Origin: Cytophagales bacterium
GTDB taxonomy: Bacteria > Bacteroidota > Bacteroidia > Cytophagales > 172606-1
Assembly (NCBI GenBank): GCA_030446715.1
Contig: JAUJMU010000017.1
Location: forward strand, 26,418-90,417
DNA: 64,000 nucleotides
Direction: 5' to 3'
Shown: positions 62,810-64,000 of the stretch, piece by piece
How positions within the stretch are numbered: the stretch's first letter is position 1
Layout of the letters: each line of letters starts with the position of its first letter
Notes under the pieces: model-generated
The model's database searches: none
Seen by the model: only the letters and a program-made list of their open reading frames with translations
Told to the model about the DNA's origin: nothing
Program-made: the position numbers and the translations under genes

Positions 62810-63991
62810 TTAAAAAGGAGTGGTCTCAGAATTTTCAATTTCGTTTGGTAATCGCTCGCGCAATGACCACTTCCTGATTTTCACACCGGCAATGGTTTGC
62901 TGCCATTTCTCAAATTTTATTTGGCTTAATGCATTTCCGATTTTTCTGCTGCTAAGTTTTAGACCAGTCAGCGTTTGCAAACGCGCGTGAATTTCGGCTG
63001 GCGTTAAATAATGCGTTGCTGAAGCTCTGGTGCAGGGTGCATAATACTTTAATAGTACATCCAGCTCAATATCGTTTGCTTCAAAATTCGTATTGTTTTC
63101 CGCTAAAATTTCTTGTTCATGGCTGTTAAACCAGTATTCAAAACCACTTTTAAATAAGTTTAGCGCTTCCGCCCAGACTTGGTTAATGTTCAGCTCTTTT
63201 GCTTTATTTATATTTATTTCCTTAACCTCGAATGGGAGAAACCTTCTGGATCCCGTTGTATCGTGCAAAAATTCGTTTCCATTTATTGACGCCATTAACG
63301 ACGCTCGACGTGGAAGATTAGAATACCCTTTTTCGTATAGCATGCGCATCCTAACATAGGGTAATGTAATTAGAGATTTAAGTGCATTTTGGTCCTGCTT
63401 GTTCAAGTCGTGCATCTGGTCATCTACGTTTACAAACAGGTACGAGGTAAGAAGCAGCAGAGAGTCTTTATTTCGCGGGTCTATCTGGCCGGTGAACAGA
63501 TAATGTTCCCGAAGCGATGGGGGGCATAAATTTTCGAGCCACGTCGTTTTGAATTTGCCCTGACTGCCTGTAAGGACAAAACAAGTGTGGTTCTGGCAGC
63601 CTATAGGCGTTAATGCATTCGCTACTACAGCAACCAACCATTTCGTAATGCATTCTTTAAAAAATTTTGGGTCATCTACTGAGACTGTTAAGGCCAGTTT
63701 GTTTATCGCGTCTGTTCCGGGCGCTGATGGTAGAGAGTTAAAATATGTAGCTATCGGATCAACTGTCGGCACAAAGTCCGATTGTAGAATTATTTCAAGT
63801 TTGTCGCGCGATATTCCAAGCTTCGCGTATTCCAGTTCCCTTATAATGCTATTTTTTTTGTACTGAGTTAACTGGCAAAAATGCTGATCTTTTTCATGGG
63901 AGGACTTCAGCCAGACTTCGTGTTTTACTAGATTAAAAATAAAAGGGTAGTGGTTAAGTAGAGGCTGATTTACTGAGGTTGTAGCGGACAA
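62810..63991 (-). CDS. VapE-like superfamily 3 helicase, near window edge
   Basis: The 393-residue frame contains a Walker A variant in TGSQGKFKTTWLENL, an acidic Walker B in FVNVDDQMHDL, and the VapE/VirE signature RRASLMASINGNEFLHDTTG followed by SRRFLPFEV. The C-terminal part has a winged-helix look. Such helicases pair with primases in phage satellites and prophages. The ATG lies nine bases from the window end; a longer upstream part cannot be excluded, because many members have extra N-terminal domains. Confidence 0.8.
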   Translation of the reverse strand: MSATTSVNQPLLNHYPFIFNLVKHEVWLKSSHEKDQHFCQLTQYKKNSIIRELEYAKLGISRDKLEIILQSDFVPTVDPIATYFNSLPSAPGTDAINKLALTVSVDDPKFFKECITKWLVAVVANALTPIGCQNHTCFVLTGSQGKFKTTWLENLCPPSLREHYLFTGQIDPRNKDSLLLLTSYLFVNVDDQMHDLNKQDQNALKSLITLPYVRMRMLYEKGYSNLPRRASLMASINGNEFLHDTTGSRRFLPFEVKEININKAKELNINQVWAEALNLFKSGFEYWFNSHEQEILAENNTNFEANDIELDVLLKYYAPCTRASATHYLTPAEIHARLQTLTGLKLSSRKIGNALSQIKFEKWQQTIAGVKIRKWSLRERLPNEIENSETTPF

Positions 63992-64000
63992 TGAAAAGGC

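Larger units (their letters stand above)
52108..64000. mobile_element. integrative element at tRNA-Ala (left end to window edge)
   Basis: From just after the tRNA the composition turns AT-richer and the gene content changes to an integrase, small hypothetical proteins, toxin-antitoxin copies, DnaJ-like and DNA-binding proteins, a primase and a VapE-like helicase. tRNA insertion plus integrase plus primase-helicase is the standard frame of integrative elements and phage satellites. The right border and attR lie beyond 64000, so size and exact type remain open. Confidence 0.75.

Overview
The window reads as chromosome of a Bacteroidota bacterium, most likely a Cytophagales member of the Spirosoma/Larkinella type. 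Supporting signs are type IX secretion (T9SS) C-terminal signals on large secreted proteins, a DUF5686 plus carboxypeptidase-regulatory-like protein, PadR regulators paired with FtsX-like permeases that carry a prefix domain, and promoters of the form TTG-N18/20-TAnnTTTG. Genus is an inference; no rRNA gene is present.

Layout. 1-11.8 kb: a partial DUF2254 membrane protein, AraC and DUF421 remnants, two very large tandem secreted sugar-dehydrogenase-like proteins (the second frameshifted), and an IS5-type element. 12-17.7 kb: a frameshifted S41-type protease, palindromic repeats, an integrase stub, a broken SnoaL-like gene, and a TetR/hydrolase pair with two similar operators. 17.7-33.2 kb: three large ABC permeases (two each behind a PadR gene), DUF5686, DUF2911, and a divergent pair of heavily frameshifted genes with C-terminal jelly-roll domains. 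33.5-35.6 kb: a degraded IS110 transposase beside an Rpn/PD-(D/E)XK remnant. 35.8-52 kb: mostly ordinary chromosome: NamZ (DUF1343), a Dcm/Vsr overlap pair, an EamA exporter (frameshifted), SRAP, gamma-carbonic anhydrase, ferritin, a thioredoxin-like ferredoxin, MscS, fused OtsAB, a macro-domain protein, PBP4-like DacB, two NlpC/P60 lipoproteins and tRNA-Ala(GGC).

52.1-64 kb is an AT-richer integrative element beginning at the tRNA-Ala 3' side with a tyrosine integrase. It carries a J-domain protein, a DUF5343-like gene, two copies of one PIN-type toxin-antitoxin system (both damaged), a small putative ribbon-helix-helix protein with an inverted-repeat operator, a split membrane protein, an HTH/coiled-coil/acidic-tail protein, a small DNA-binding protein, a RepB-like primase and a VapE-like helicase that runs to the window edge. 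The gene set fits a phage satellite or small prophage; its far end is outside the window.

About eighteen genes carry apparent single-base indels while many genes over 700 codons are intact. Whether this is true decay or uncorrected sequence error cannot be settled here, and it affects every 'pseudogene' call below.
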